64,000 nt of DNA, taken from NCBI RefSeq assembly GCF_004348445.1, contig NZ_SMKV01000002.1:218870-282869 (forward strand). Reading direction: 5' to 3'. A program made the translations under genes and the position numbers. Below are positions 52,734-60,934 of the stretch, in pieces. The DNA is from Saccharopolyspora aridisoli (lineage in GTDB: Bacteria; Actinomycetota; Actinomycetes; Mycobacteriales; Pseudonocardiaceae). Position 1 is the stretch's first letter. Every line of letters begins with the position of its first letter. Below the pieces are notes generated by a model. The model searched no databases and was not told the origin of the DNA. It saw only the letters and a list, made by a program, of their open reading frames with translations.

Positions 52734-52893
52734 CGGCGACTAGATCCTGTTGACGGGGTTGCTGTGCTTGGCGGTGCCAGTGGCAGGACCCCACCGGCTC
52801 CGCGGACTCCGTGCGCCGCTCCTGAACTGCGCCAGAGCGCGGCGTCGCGGCGCAACCGCCACGAAACCGCTCAGGACCTGCGGCGGTGCAGGC

Positions 52894-52921
52894 TGAGTCC
52901 CGCACCCGAAACAGCGGCTTC
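52894..52921. repeat. 28-nt dispersed repeat, copy A
   Basis: TGAGTCCCGCACCCGAAACA followed by GCGGCTTC, matched at 54582-54609 with three mismatches. A small hairpin GCGGC-TTC-GCCGC overlaps its 3' end. It lies between a response-regulator gene and its kinase gene. Confidence 0.5.
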
Positions 52922-52940
52922 GCCGCATCCTCAGCTGCTC

Positions 52941-53615
52941 CTAGTCCGAGTTGAAGCGGAACCCGACGCCGCGCACGGTGGCGATGCGGGTCTCGTCCAG
53001 CCGACCGTTGCTGTCGCTGAGCTTCCTGCGCAGCCACGAGATGTGCATGTCGAGGGTCTTGCTGCCCTTGCGGTCGGACTCCGGCCAGACCTCTTCGAGG
53101 ATCTCCTCGCGGGTCACGACCTGCCCCGCGTGCTGCATCAGCACCCGCAGCAGCTCGTACTCCTTGTTCGCCAGCTGCACCTCGTGCTCGTCGACCAGCA
53201 CCCGGCGCGCCGTCAGGTCCAAGCGCACCCCGGACGCCTCCAGCGTCTCCGGGGCGCCCCGTCGCAGCAGCGCGCGGATGCGGGCCATCAGCTCGGCGAG
53301 GCGGAACGGCTTGGCCACGTAGTCATCGGCACCGGCGTCCAGGCCGACCACGAAGTCGACCTCGTCGGTGCGCGCGGTGAGCATCAGGACGGGGAGTCCG
53401 CGGCCTCGCGCGCGCAGTCTGCGGCACACCTCCAGGCCATCCATGTCCGGCAGCCCCAGATCGAGAACCAGCAGGTCGACGCCACCCTCGGCGGCGGTGT
53501 GCAGCGTCGACGGACCATCGGCGATCACCTTCACCGCGTAGCCCTCGCGTTGCAGCGCCCGGGACAGCGGCACCGCGATGGCCGGATCATCTTCTGCCAG
53601 CAACACCACGCTCAC
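52941..53615 (-). CDS. OmpR-family response regulator
   Basis: This is a 224-residue transcription regulator, partner of the adjacent kinase. The receiver domain has LLAEDDPAIA and the acceptor Asp52 in LLVLDLGLPDMDG, with the Lys in VAKPFRLAEL. The winged-helix C-terminal half ends with SWLRRKLSDSNGRLDETRIATVRGVGFRF. Expected targets are unknown; the kinase has only a small sensor loop, as in envelope or cation sensing systems. Confidence 0.93.
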   Translation of the reverse strand: MSVVLLAEDDPAIAVPLSRALQREGYAVKVIADGPSTLHTAAEGGVDLLVLDLGLPDMDGLEVCRRLRARGRGLPVLMLTARTDEVDFVVGLDAGADDYVAKPFRLAELMARIRALLRRGAPETLEASGVRLDLTARRVLVDEHEVQLANKEYELLRVLMQHAGQVVTREEILEEVWPESDRKGSKTLDMHISWLRRKLSDSNGRLDETRIATVRGVGFRFNSD

Positions 53616-53752
53616 GCATTCCAGACTAGAGCCTGCACCGAACTTCCTTCGCCCAGCGGTGCGGCTTGGAGGCGCTGGAAGGCTCCGCCGATCACCGCGC
53701 TCCTACCGCCCTCGGCCAGGTCACCGGTGGCGACGGATTAGGGTCTGTGGAC

Positions 53753-54526
53753 GTGACCAGCGATCTCGATCTCGCCCAGCAGCTGGCCGATGTTGCCGAC
53801 TCGATCACCACGGCGCGCTTCCGCGCCCGCGATCTCGGCGTCGACCGCAAACCCGACCGCACCCCGGTGACCGACGCCGACCTGGCCGTCGAGGACGCGG
53901 TGCGCGAGGTGCTCGCCGAACACCGCCCCGGTGACGTCGTCGCCGGTGAGGAGCGCGGCGGCACGACGGGCGACGGCCGGGCCTGGGTGCTGGACCCGAT
54001 CGACGGCACCAAGAACTTCCTCCGCGGCGTGCCCGCCTGGGCCACCCTGATCGCGCTGGTGGACCAGCAGCGCCCGGTGGTGGGCATGATCAGCGCACCG
54101 GCGCTGGGCAAGCGCTGGTGGGCCGCGGCGGGCGAAGGCGCCTGGTGCCGGACCGGTCAGGGCGAGCCCGAGCGGATCTCGACGTCCGGGGTGAGCGACA
54201 CCGCCGACGCCTACGTGTCCACGACCCACCTGGGCACTTGGGTGGAGCACCACTCGCGGGAGTCCTACCTGCGGTTGATCGACGCCTGCTGGGAGAACCG
54301 GGCGTTCGGCGACTTCTGGCACCACTGCCTGGTCGCCGAGGGCGTCATCGACATCGCCGCGGAACCCATCGTCAACCCGTGGGACGTGGCGGCGGCGCAG
54401 ATCCTCGTGGAGGAGGCCGGCGGCAGGTTCACCGACCTCGCAGGGGTCGCCCGCTACGACGGAGGCAACGCCCTGTCCTCCAACGGACTTCTCCACGAAG
54501 AAGCGTTGCGCCTGCTGGAGCGCTGA
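53753..54526 (+). CDS. Inositol-monophosphatase-family phosphatase, HisN type
   Basis: This is a 257-residue Mg-dependent phosphatase, probably histidinol-phosphatase as in actinobacteria. Motifs: TPVTDADLAVEDAVRE, GEERGG (metal Glu), LDPIDGTKNFLRG, and the second site NPWDVAAAQILVEEAGG. The GTG at 53753 is preferred, with an earlier in-frame GTG at 53747. The substrate could also be inositol phosphate; the HisN-like active-site spacing favours histidinol phosphate. It is divergent from the response regulator. Confidence 0.87.
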   Translation: MTSDLDLAQQLADVADSITTARFRARDLGVDRKPDRTPVTDADLAVEDAVREVLAEHRPGDVVAGEERGGTTGDGRAWVLDPIDGTKNFLRGVPAWATLIALVDQQRPVVGMISAPALGKRWWAAAGEGAWCRTGQGEPERISTSGVSDTADAYVSTTHLGTWVEHHSRESYLRLIDACWENRAFGDFWHHCLVAEGVIDIAAEPIVNPWDVAAAQILVEEAGGRFTDLAGVARYDGGNALSSNGLLHEEALRLLER

Positions 54527-54581
54527 GAACTGCTGGGGCACCGCTTCGCGGGGCGGTGCGGGTGCGCAACCTCAAGCGGGG

Positions 54582-54609
54582 TGAGTCCCGCACCTGGAAC
54601 AGCGGCTAC
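54582..54609. repeat. 28-nt dispersed repeat, copy B
   Basis: TGAGTCCCGCACCTGGAACA followed by GCGGCTAC. It is between the convergent hisN-like and DUF2339 genes. Together with GGTGCGGG at 54555 it can form an 8-bp stem (CCCGCACC at 54587), so it may serve as part of a terminator. Confidence 0.5.
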
Positions 54610-54625
54610 CGCCTAGCAACAGCCC

Positions 54626-56383
54626 TCAGACCGAGGGTTCTCCTTGGCGGGTGAGGAGCCGGGCGTAGCCGACGCCTGCGGTGAGCAGGATCAGTCCAGC
54701 GCACAGGAACGCGATCACGCGGGCGAAGCCGTCGAGCGTGGCCAGGTCGAACAGCAGCAGCTTCGCCAGCGACACGGCCGTGAGCACCAGTCCGCCGATG
54801 CGCAGGTGCCGCACCTGAACCCCGCGCAGCAGCAGGGCGATCGCGAACACCACCCAGCACAGGGTGATCAGGATGTGGCCGGTCAAGAACGCTGCGCGCG
54901 ACTCGCTGACCAACAGGCACGCGGCCATCGTGGCGCTCGCGGTGCCGTAGAGCAGCGCCAGCGCGGCCGAGGCCCACAGCGGCAGCGAGGCCGGCAGGCT
55001 GGCGACCTTCCCGATCCGCACCCCGGCGGAGGGCAGCGCGACAGCCACCACGGCGATCAGCAGGCCCGCGACCAGACCGGCCACGCCGGTGCCCTCGTCG
55101 GAGAACAGCAGCGCGCTGATCGGCACCTCGTTGGCCAAGGCCAGGAAGAACCCGAACACCGCGTAGCAGGCGGCGCCCAGCAGGATCCCGCCGCGCCGCA
55201 GCAGGTGCCCGGCCGCGGTCAGCAGCAGCGCCTCGCACAGCAGGCCGGTGGCCCAGCTCGACGCGTCCAGCGCGGTGATCGTCGCCTGCCCGGTGGCCAC
55301 GACCGCCATCGCACCGACGGCGGCCAGGAAGCGGCCGGGCAGCCAGTCGGCGAAGGCGGGCAGGTAGCGACCGACGGCCCAGATCGCGGCCAGCAGCAGC
55401 GCCATGCCAGCGCCGGTCGCGGTGGCCTCGGCGCGTTCCAGCAGCATCGGACCGGCCAGGAACGACGGGGTCGGCGCGGCGACGAGCAGGCCGATGGCGG
55501 TGCGTTCGGCGGCGGGCCGGAAGCCGGCGGTCACGGCGGCGATGACCACGCCCAGCACGGCGGCGGCCAGAATCGCGGGCACCAGCACGGGGTTCGGGAA
55601 GGCCAGTCCCCAGAACGCGCCGACCAGCGCGGCCAGCACGGTGGGGATGCCCGCGGCGAGCGCGAGTCCGCCCCAGCCGCGTCGCACCTGAACCGGGGCT
55701 GCCGCGACCTGCAGCAGCACCACGAAGCCGATCAGCAGCGCGTCAGCGCCCTGGGTGATCACCGGAGCGCAGATCGCGGAGCCGAGCACGACACCGATCG
55801 CCAACGGCTGCGCCTGCCAGCGGTCCGCGAGAACGAGCCCGCCGATCGCGACGAGCAGGCCGGTGCCCAGCCCCGCAGGGGCCGGGAGGTAGCCGTAGAG
55901 CGCGGTCGCGGCGACGACGTCGAGGAACATGGCCGCGAAACCCGTGGTGGCCAGCGCGATCGAGGCGATGCGCTGTTCGGCGGCCTTGCGGTGCACCCAC
56001 CAACCGGCGGCGATCAGCAGCGCCGCGAGCGCGGCCCCACCGGCGACTCGCGCGGCCGGGCCCAGCCAGTCCTGCTGGACGGCGAGGACCAGCAGGAACA
56101 CCACGCCGAGCAGGGTGACGCCGCCACCGACCCAGGCCAGCACGCGGCTCGGTTCGAGGTTCGGCCTGATCCGGCGCCGAGGCTCGGCCACCGCCTGCGC
56201 CGGGTGCTCGGGGAGCGGTTCCGCGGGCGGCTGCTGCGGAGCGGCCGGTTGCGCGGGGGTTCCTTGGGGCCGGGTGGCCGCCTCGGTCTGCAGCACGCTG
56301 CCCAGGTACGACAGGCGCTGCCCGATCGCGGCGAGCTCACTCGCGACCAGCTGGAGGGTTTCCCCCTGGTGCGGTTGCGACAT
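54626..56383 (-). CDS. DUF2339 family polytopic membrane protein
   Basis: This 585-residue protein has about fifteen or more hydrophobic helices after a short Pro/Gln-rich cytoplasmic N-terminus. The pattern (ILAWVGGGVTLLGVVFLL near residue 82; long Ala/Leu/Val helices; late LAKLLLFDLATLDGFARVIAF) is typical of DUF2339. Function is unknown; the family is often near envelope genes. ATG start at 56383. Its end converges on the hisN-like gene. Confidence 0.86.
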   Translation of the reverse strand: MSQPHQGETLQLVASELAAIGQRLSYLGSVLQTEAATRPQGTPAQPAAPQQPPAEPLPEHPAQAVAEPRRRIRPNLEPSRVLAWVGGGVTLLGVVFLLVLAVQQDWLGPAARVAGGAALAALLIAAGWWVHRKAAEQRIASIALATTGFAAMFLDVVAATALYGYLPAPAGLGTGLLVAIGGLVLADRWQAQPLAIGVVLGSAICAPVITQGADALLIGFVVLLQVAAAPVQVRRGWGGLALAAGIPTVLAALVGAFWGLAFPNPVLVPAILAAAVLGVVIAAVTAGFRPAAERTAIGLLVAAPTPSFLAGPMLLERAEATATGAGMALLLAAIWAVGRYLPAFADWLPGRFLAAVGAMAVVATGQATITALDASSWATGLLCEALLLTAAGHLLRRGGILLGAACYAVFGFFLALANEVPISALLFSDEGTGVAGLVAGLLIAVVAVALPSAGVRIGKVASLPASLPLWASAALALLYGTASATMAACLLVSESRAAFLTGHILITLCWVVFAIALLLRGVQVRHLRIGGLVLTAVSLAKLLLFDLATLDGFARVIAFLCAGLILLTAGVGYARLLTRQGEPSV

Positions 56384-56718
56384 GCCGACATGCTCCCGGC
56401 AACGCGCCGCCCGAACATCCGTAGCACTACTCAGAAACCCAAATGCCAGATACCCAGTTACCGACTACCCGTCAGGCAAGCACCGAAGGTGCTCTCTCAC
56501 CACCCCCCCACAAAGCAGCCGGCACCGCCGCAGCGGCTCTCTGGGGAGGACAGCCGTAGCGCCGTGGGTATTGGTCATGGACAAGTCTCGGATCCCGGAG
56601 GCAGAGAGCCGCTCAGGTCCCGCTTCTGGCACCGCCGAGCAACAAGACCACTGAGTAGTTGTCAGTGAGTCAGCCCACGAACCCAGAGCACCGCTCAAGA
56701 TTCCGCCACCAAGAGGAC
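56384..56718. other. 335-bp gap with inverted and direct repeats, no gene seen
   Basis: No convincing coding signal on either strand. It has an 11-bp inverted repeat (AGCGGCTCTCT at 56532, AGAGAGCCGCT at 56603) flanking about 60 bases, and a direct repeat GGCACCGCCG at 56521 and 56635. It separates the DUF2339 gene from the downstream end of the toxin operon, so it may hold the DUF2339 promoter and the operon terminator. Confidence 0.45.
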
Positions 56719-57021
56719 TCACCGAACGACAGGAGTTCCCTGAGGCGGGGTGTTGGTGACGTCGACCGGTCCCACGACGCCACGAAGAGCCTGAGTCCAG
56801 GTGAGGCGCCCGAAGAGGTAGAAGCAGGCGACCTGCTCGTTGCTGAAGCTGGCCCAGTCGTAGCGGTTGCCCTGCTCGCGCCAGAAGACCTCCCAGCCCG
56901 GGCCGTTCTCGGACTCCGTGCGCAGCAGGCACCACGCGTCGTCGGCTTCGGCACCGATGGAGACCAGTTCCTCCGGCACTCCCATCGCGATCAGCCAGCC
57001 GAGTACCGATTCGCTGTTCAT
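56719..57021 (-). CDS. Putative immunity protein to the TNT toxin
   Basis: This 100-residue acidic protein begins MNSESVLGWLIAMGVPEELV and contains GAEADDAWCLLRTESENGPGWEVFWREQGN. No family is named with certainty. It is called immunity because its ATG overlaps the toxin stop by four bases (ATGA), it is small and acidic, and it is the only gene following the TNT domain, the usual place for the cognate antitoxin. A similar order is seen with TNT and IFT in mycobacteria, although the sequence here is shorter. Confidence 0.7.
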   Translation of the reverse strand: MNSESVLGWLIAMGVPEELVSIGAEADDAWCLLRTESENGPGWEVFWREQGNRYDWASFSNEQVACFYLFGRLTWTQALRGVVGPVDVTNTPPQGTPVVR

Positions 57022-59000
57022 CGCGGGCTCTCCTGTTGCCGATCGTGCTCCTCCGAGGGTGGCTCGCCGCCGGTGGTGCCGGTGAGCACCAGGCGCAACG
57101 TGGAGGCCTCCGACAGCTCCCTGGACTTGGTCAGTTCCACCAGGTATCCGAGTCCGACGAGGTCGGTGGCCGGATAGGTGGTGCGGTAGCGGACTCCGCG
57201 GCCCGGCTGCTCGAACCACGGCGCGGCCACCGACCGCCACACCGGGAGCGGCCGCAGCAGCCGGTAGCGCCGATGGTCCCGCTCGGCGTGGGCGGGAGGC
57301 AGCGAGCGGTGCGCGAAAGGCGTTGCCGCAGCGCAGAAGAGCCGCCCGTCACCGGTGCCGAACAGATCGATGACCGCATCCGGTTCCAGCACCACGGCCT
57401 CGCCCGGTTCGAACCCGCCTTCCGGGAACTCGTCGGCCTGCGGCCAGCGGTGCCGGGTGCTCTCGCCGTCGCGGATCTCGTAGCGGCGTTCCCAGTCGAG
57501 TTCGCTGAGCTCGCCGAGCGGCTCGTGCTCGGCGAGCAGCTCTTCCGGAGGTGTTGCGCGTTCCGCGGGTTCGGCGCGGTTGCGGCGCGCTTCTTCGTAC
57601 AGCGCGGTGTTCTGGGCGCGGCGCAGGGCGTCGGTGTCGTCGACCAGGTCGGAGCGGGGGTGGTCCTGCGGCGGGAAGTTCAACCCCTCGCGGTTCTCGG
57701 GCGCGTCGTGCACCGGCAGTTGGCGGCTGGCCTGGTCGGAGGCGACCGGCATGTAGCCGATCGGGAACTGGTGCAGCACGAAGGCGACCACGTCGGCGTT
57801 GCGCGGGCCGTGGCGAAGCGGCCGTTGCTGCGGTTCCTGGGCGACCGGGGCCTGCGGCGGCAGCGGGCGCAGTGCTCCGCGCTGCACCTGCTGGTGGGAC
57901 GCGGGCTGGTTCTGGACGTGCTGGGGCTGACCACCTGGCGGCTGCGGTGCGGGTCCGGCCTGCCCGAAGGCCATCGGCCCCCTGTTGACCGGGGGTGGTT
58001 GCGGTGGGCGCGCGGCGGCCACGCCCTGCTGGGGTGGCGGGCCCCCGGGACCTCCGGCGACGGCGTAACCGCCCGGCTGCTGCGGCGGTGGGGGTTGGGA
58101 CGGGTTGAAACCCGGTGCTGGTGCCGGCGGCTGCTGACCGGGCTGCGGCGCCCAGGCCGCGTGCGATGCCTGGGGCGCGGTGTTGGGCGCCTCGTCGGGT
58201 CGCCAACCGGCGTGACCGCCGGAACCGATCACCGGGATCGGTCCGGTTCCAGCCTCCGTCATTCCCGGCTGCCACCCCTGCGCGGCGGGAGCGCCGAACC
58301 CACCCTCCGGAACCGGTTCGCGGACGGTGTCATGGGCACCACCGACTGTTCCCGCCACGCCACGTTCCGCTTCTCCGATCACAGCACCGACATCACCAGG
58401 TTCCGCACCGTCCACTGCGGCTTCCGGTTCCAGCGTATGGCCTGCTGTCGCGCCGATGTCCGCCAGAGCACCGGACGCTTGTTCCGCCGCTGCCGGGACG
58501 CCGGAGCCGAGCGCGGTGGACAACGTCTCGTGGACGCGGGCGACGTTGGCGGCCGCGCCGCTGAGCGCCGTGTCGAGACCGGCCAAGGCCTGCGGGTTCC
58601 CGGTCGCGGCGGCCTGTTCGGCGGCGTCGGTCTGCTTGGCCAGCGAAACGAGTTCGCGCACCAGCTCCACCTTGGCGGTGCTGATCTGCTCGGCCGCGTG
58701 GTCGAGTCGGTCAGCGTTGGCCTGGCACTGCTTCGCGGTGGCGGGCAGCGGTCCGCCGTCGGCGATGAAGCCGTTCCACTCCCGGGCCGCGGCCTGGGCA
58801 GCCTCGCCGTCGAACGAGTTGAGCGCGCCTTGCGCGACGGTGTCGGCGTTGCGGGTGAGCGCGTCGAGGGAGCTCGCCGCTTCGCGCCAGGCGGCGGCGG
58901 AGTCACGCATCAGGTCTTCGTCCGCGGCCGGCCAGCGGGCTCCGGCTCGGGCGGCGACGTCGCGGAGTTCCGGTGGGAGTTCGATGCCCACGCCGCTCAC
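57018..59000 (-). CDS. Polymorphic toxin: WXG/helical N-domain, Pro-rich middle, C-terminal TNT (NAD glycohydrolase) domain
   Basis: The 660-residue protein carries no signal peptide. Residues about 1-190 are helical and resemble WXG100/LXG delivery domains. Residues about 220-395 are rich in Pro, Gln and Gly. The C-terminal TNT domain (about 540-635) has RLFCAAATPFAHRSLPP, YRLLRPLPVWRSVAAPWFEQPGRG, and VRYRTTYP. The Arg565 of RSLPP and the Gln of EQPGRG match conserved TNT positions. TNT of M. tuberculosis hydrolyses NAD in host cells; here targeting of competing bacteria is equally possible. The GTG overlaps the WXG100 stop, and the toxin is coupled to the immunity gene. Confidence 0.82.
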   Translation of the reverse strand: MSGVGIELPPELRDVAARAGARWPAADEDLMRDSAAAWREAASSLDALTRNADTVAQGALNSFDGEAAQAAAREWNGFIADGGPLPATAKQCQANADRLDHAAEQISTAKVELVRELVSLAKQTDAAEQAAATGNPQALAGLDTALSGAAANVARVHETLSTALGSGVPAAAEQASGALADIGATAGHTLEPEAAVDGAEPGDVGAVIGEAERGVAGTVGGAHDTVREPVPEGGFGAPAAQGWQPGMTEAGTGPIPVIGSGGHAGWRPDEAPNTAPQASHAAWAPQPGQQPPAPAPGFNPSQPPPPQQPGGYAVAGGPGGPPPQQGVAAARPPQPPPVNRGPMAFGQAGPAPQPPGGQPQHVQNQPASHQQVQRGALRPLPPQAPVAQEPQQRPLRHGPRNADVVAFVLHQFPIGYMPVASDQASRQLPVHDAPENREGLNFPPQDHPRSDLVDDTDALRRAQNTALYEEARRNRAEPAERATPPEELLAEHEPLGELSELDWERRYEIRDGESTRHRWPQADEFPEGGFEPGEAVVLEPDAVIDLFGTGDGRLFCAAATPFAHRSLPPAHAERDHRRYRLLRPLPVWRSVAAPWFEQPGRGVRYRTTYPATDLVGLGYLVELTKSRELSEASTLRLVLTGTTGGEPPSEEHDRQQESPR

Positions 59001-59323
59001 CCCTCTCCGGTGAGCCGGCGGAGTTCGTCGGCGTTGTCGGCGTCGGTTCGCCGGGAGGTCTCGGCGGTGTCGGCGAACTTCCGACCCAGCGCGTGCAGTT
59101 GCCCCGGCAACGCGCTCGCCGCGGCCAGGGTTGCGTCGGCGCGGGGCGCGTGGACTGCGGCGAAGCGCTCGCCGAACTCGTCGTCACCCCAGCAGGCGCC
59201 AGCGGACTCCACGGCCTGCCGAACGGTGTCAGCGATGCGTTGCGCCTGGTCGGCCAGGTCCTCGAACTCACCTGCCCGTTGCGCCAACCGCTCGATGTCG
59301 CTGCGGAAACCGCCCATGGTCAC
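58997..59323 (-). CDS. WXG100-like small helical protein (ESX substrate or partner)
   Basis: This 108-residue protein has a helix-turn-helix layout with a W-G turn: SAGACWGDDEFGERFAAVH near residue 42-58, in place of the canonical WxG. It is rich in Ala and charged residues and has no signal peptide. It overlaps both the upstream YbaB-like gene and the downstream toxin by four bases (GTGA each time), so all three are coupled. It may be co-secreted with the toxin through a type VII system located elsewhere in the genome. Confidence 0.78.
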   Translation of the reverse strand: MTMGGFRSDIERLAQRAGEFEDLADQAQRIADTVRQAVESAGACWGDDEFGERFAAVHAPRADATLAAASALPGQLHALGRKFADTAETSRRTDADNADELRRLTGEG

Positions 59324-59763
59324 GTCCTTCCCGTCGGGCCCTGCTGCAACCAGCTGGCGTCCGAGAAGTCCTCGTCGTCGGCATCATCGTCGATCCGCCG
59401 TGAAACGTTGCGCGACACCGGTTCTGGGGGTGGTCCCAGCAGCAGTTCCGGATCGGTTCCGGCGGGGAGCACGTCGGCGAGCACGAACGCGGCGCGCTCT
59501 GCCGCGGTGCGAGCGGCGTCGGTGCTGAGCCGGACGATCGTGGCCGCGAGCTCGGCCGGACGCATCCGCTGGGCCGCGTCGTCGGCGATCACGAGTTCAC
59601 GCAGCGCCCCCTGCGGACCGACGACCACCCGCACTCGATCGTCGTCGCTGCTCGCGGTGGCGGTGACGGCGGCGAGGTCGCGCCGGATGTCGGACAGCCG
59701 CTCCCGGCTCCGCCGGTAGTCGGCCACCAGCTCTTCCACTTGAGATCCGTGGTCGGTCGGCAC
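59320..59763 (-). CDS. YbaB/EbfC-family-like protein
   Basis: This 147-residue protein matches the YbaB-like layout common ahead of WXG100/ESX operons: an N-terminal coiled helix (VEELVADYRRSRERLSDIRRDLAAVTATASSDDDRVRVVVGPQGALRELVI), then beta strands, and a C-terminal acidic, disordered tail. It may bind DNA or chaperone the operon's products. The GTG at 59763 follows GGGGAGGG. It heads the four-gene toxin operon. Confidence 0.75.
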   Translation of the reverse strand: MPTDHGSQVEELVADYRRSRERLSDIRRDLAAVTATASSDDDRVRVVVGPQGALRELVIADDAAQRMRPAELAATIVRLSTDAARTAAERAAFVLADVLPAGTDPELLLGPPPEPVSRNVSRRIDDDADDEDFSDASWLQQGPTGRT

Positions 59764-59954
59764 TGCCGCTGCCCTCCCCTGCCGCGTGCGTCGGCGCCTC
59801 TCGTGGTGGGACGCGCAGACGGTTCGATGGTTCCACGCGCGAGGGCGCTTTTCACCACTCCGGCGCTCATCGCCACCGAAATCGCCGGTCGCGGGCGCTG
59901 GTTGTGAGGACCCTCTCAACTCCGCCCGCGCCCGGTAGCTGCGAAGATGGCGTC

Positions 59955-60404
59955 ATGGCCACCATCGCGTACGAGGACCTCACGCCGGGGCGGACGTTCG
60001 ATCTGGGCAAGACCGAGATCGACCGCGAGGAGATGCTGGAGTTCAACGCCCGCTTCGACCCGCAGCCGTTCCACCTCGACGAGGGGGCGGGCCGCAACTC
60101 GGTGCTGGGCGGCTTGTGCGCCTCCGGTTGGTTCACCGCGTCGCTGTGGATGCGCGCCTACGTCGATCACGTGCTGGCCGATTCGACCTCGCAGGGTTCG
60201 CCCGGGGGCAACGAGCTGACCTGGCTGGCCCCGGTGTTCCCGGGTGACGTGCTCCAGTTCGGCATGGAGGTCACCGGCCAGCGCCGTTCACGCAGCAAGC
60301 CGAACCTGGGCCTGGTGGAGATCACCGGCACCGGCGATCGCGGCGGTGACCGGGTGCTGCGCTTCAGCTTCGTCGGCATGTTCGGGACCCGCGAGCAGGA
60401 TTGA
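59955..60404 (+). CDS. MaoC-like dehydratase (hot-dog fold)
   Basis: This 149-residue protein has the hydratase-2-like motif FNARFDPQPFHLDEGAG (Asp and His of the R-hydratase site) and GGLCASGWFTASLWMR. It probably acts on enoyl-thioesters; substrate and partner are unknown. The ATG at 59955 starts the conserved part; the longer open frame upstream has no site. It is divergent from the toxin operon and converges on the decayed cbiZ. Confidence 0.84.
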   Translation: MATIAYEDLTPGRTFDLGKTEIDREEMLEFNARFDPQPFHLDEGAGRNSVLGGLCASGWFTASLWMRAYVDHVLADSTSQGSPGGNELTWLAPVFPGDVLQFGMEVTGQRRSRSKPNLGLVEITGTGDRGGDRVLRFSFVGMFGTREQD

Positions 60405-60406
60405 CC

Positions 60407-60934
60407 TCAGGCCGGTTCGCGACGCGCGTCCTCGACGCGCGGCCCGGCCGTCACAGCTGCGCGGACCGCGCGGGCCAGGGCCGCTCCGACGCGGGAGCGG
60501 GGGCCGCCGCAGGGCTCGGGGTCGCCGTCAACCGGGCAGAGGACCGCCGTGACGTCGGTGACCGTTCCGGTGCCCGCGACTCCGAAGTCCAGCAGTGCCT
60601 GCGTTGTGGCCTCGGCGACGGTCGCCACCGTTCCACCAGCGCCGCTTCGCGCGCAAGCGCCCCGGTGACCAGCAGATCGCGTTGATCGTGCCGTGCCCGC
60701 ACCTGCTCGTCGGCGGGTGCCGCTGCCCAGACGGGCGCGCGTTGGCGCCGGTGGTCGCGCTCGCCCGAACACCGCCGTCGGTCGCGGTGATCTCGTGCCG
60801 CACGTCCACCGCGGTGAGCAGGCAGATCCGCTGCCGCAGGCCGCCGAGGAGAGCGCCGGCCACTTCCGGGTGCAGCGCCAGACCAGCACCGGCCGGTCCT
60901 GCACGGCGTGCAGGACCGGACTCGGCGCGGTCAC
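60407..60934 (-). pseudogene. cbiZ: Decayed adenosylcobinamide amidohydrolase (cbiZ)
   Basis: CbiZ hydrolyses adenosylcobinamide to recover adenosylcobyric acid for B12 synthesis. Here its segments lie in different frames: VTAPSPVLHAVQDRPVLVWR and ALSSAAC (frame one), then ICLLTAVDVRHEITATDGG (another), GTINAIC and LLVTGALAREAAL (two frames). Last come TVATVAEATTQALLDFG, GTGTVTDVTAVLCP and GGPRSRVGAALARAV to a stop at 60407 (first frame). About 40-50 residues between SSAA and LLTAVDV are missing. The GTG overlaps the HMG-CoA-lyase stop as GTGA, a relic of coupling. Confidence 0.78.

Noticed and set aside
56719..57021. SUKH-family immunity protein
   Set aside because: No recognisable SUKH motif at this length; the immunity call rests on position and size only.
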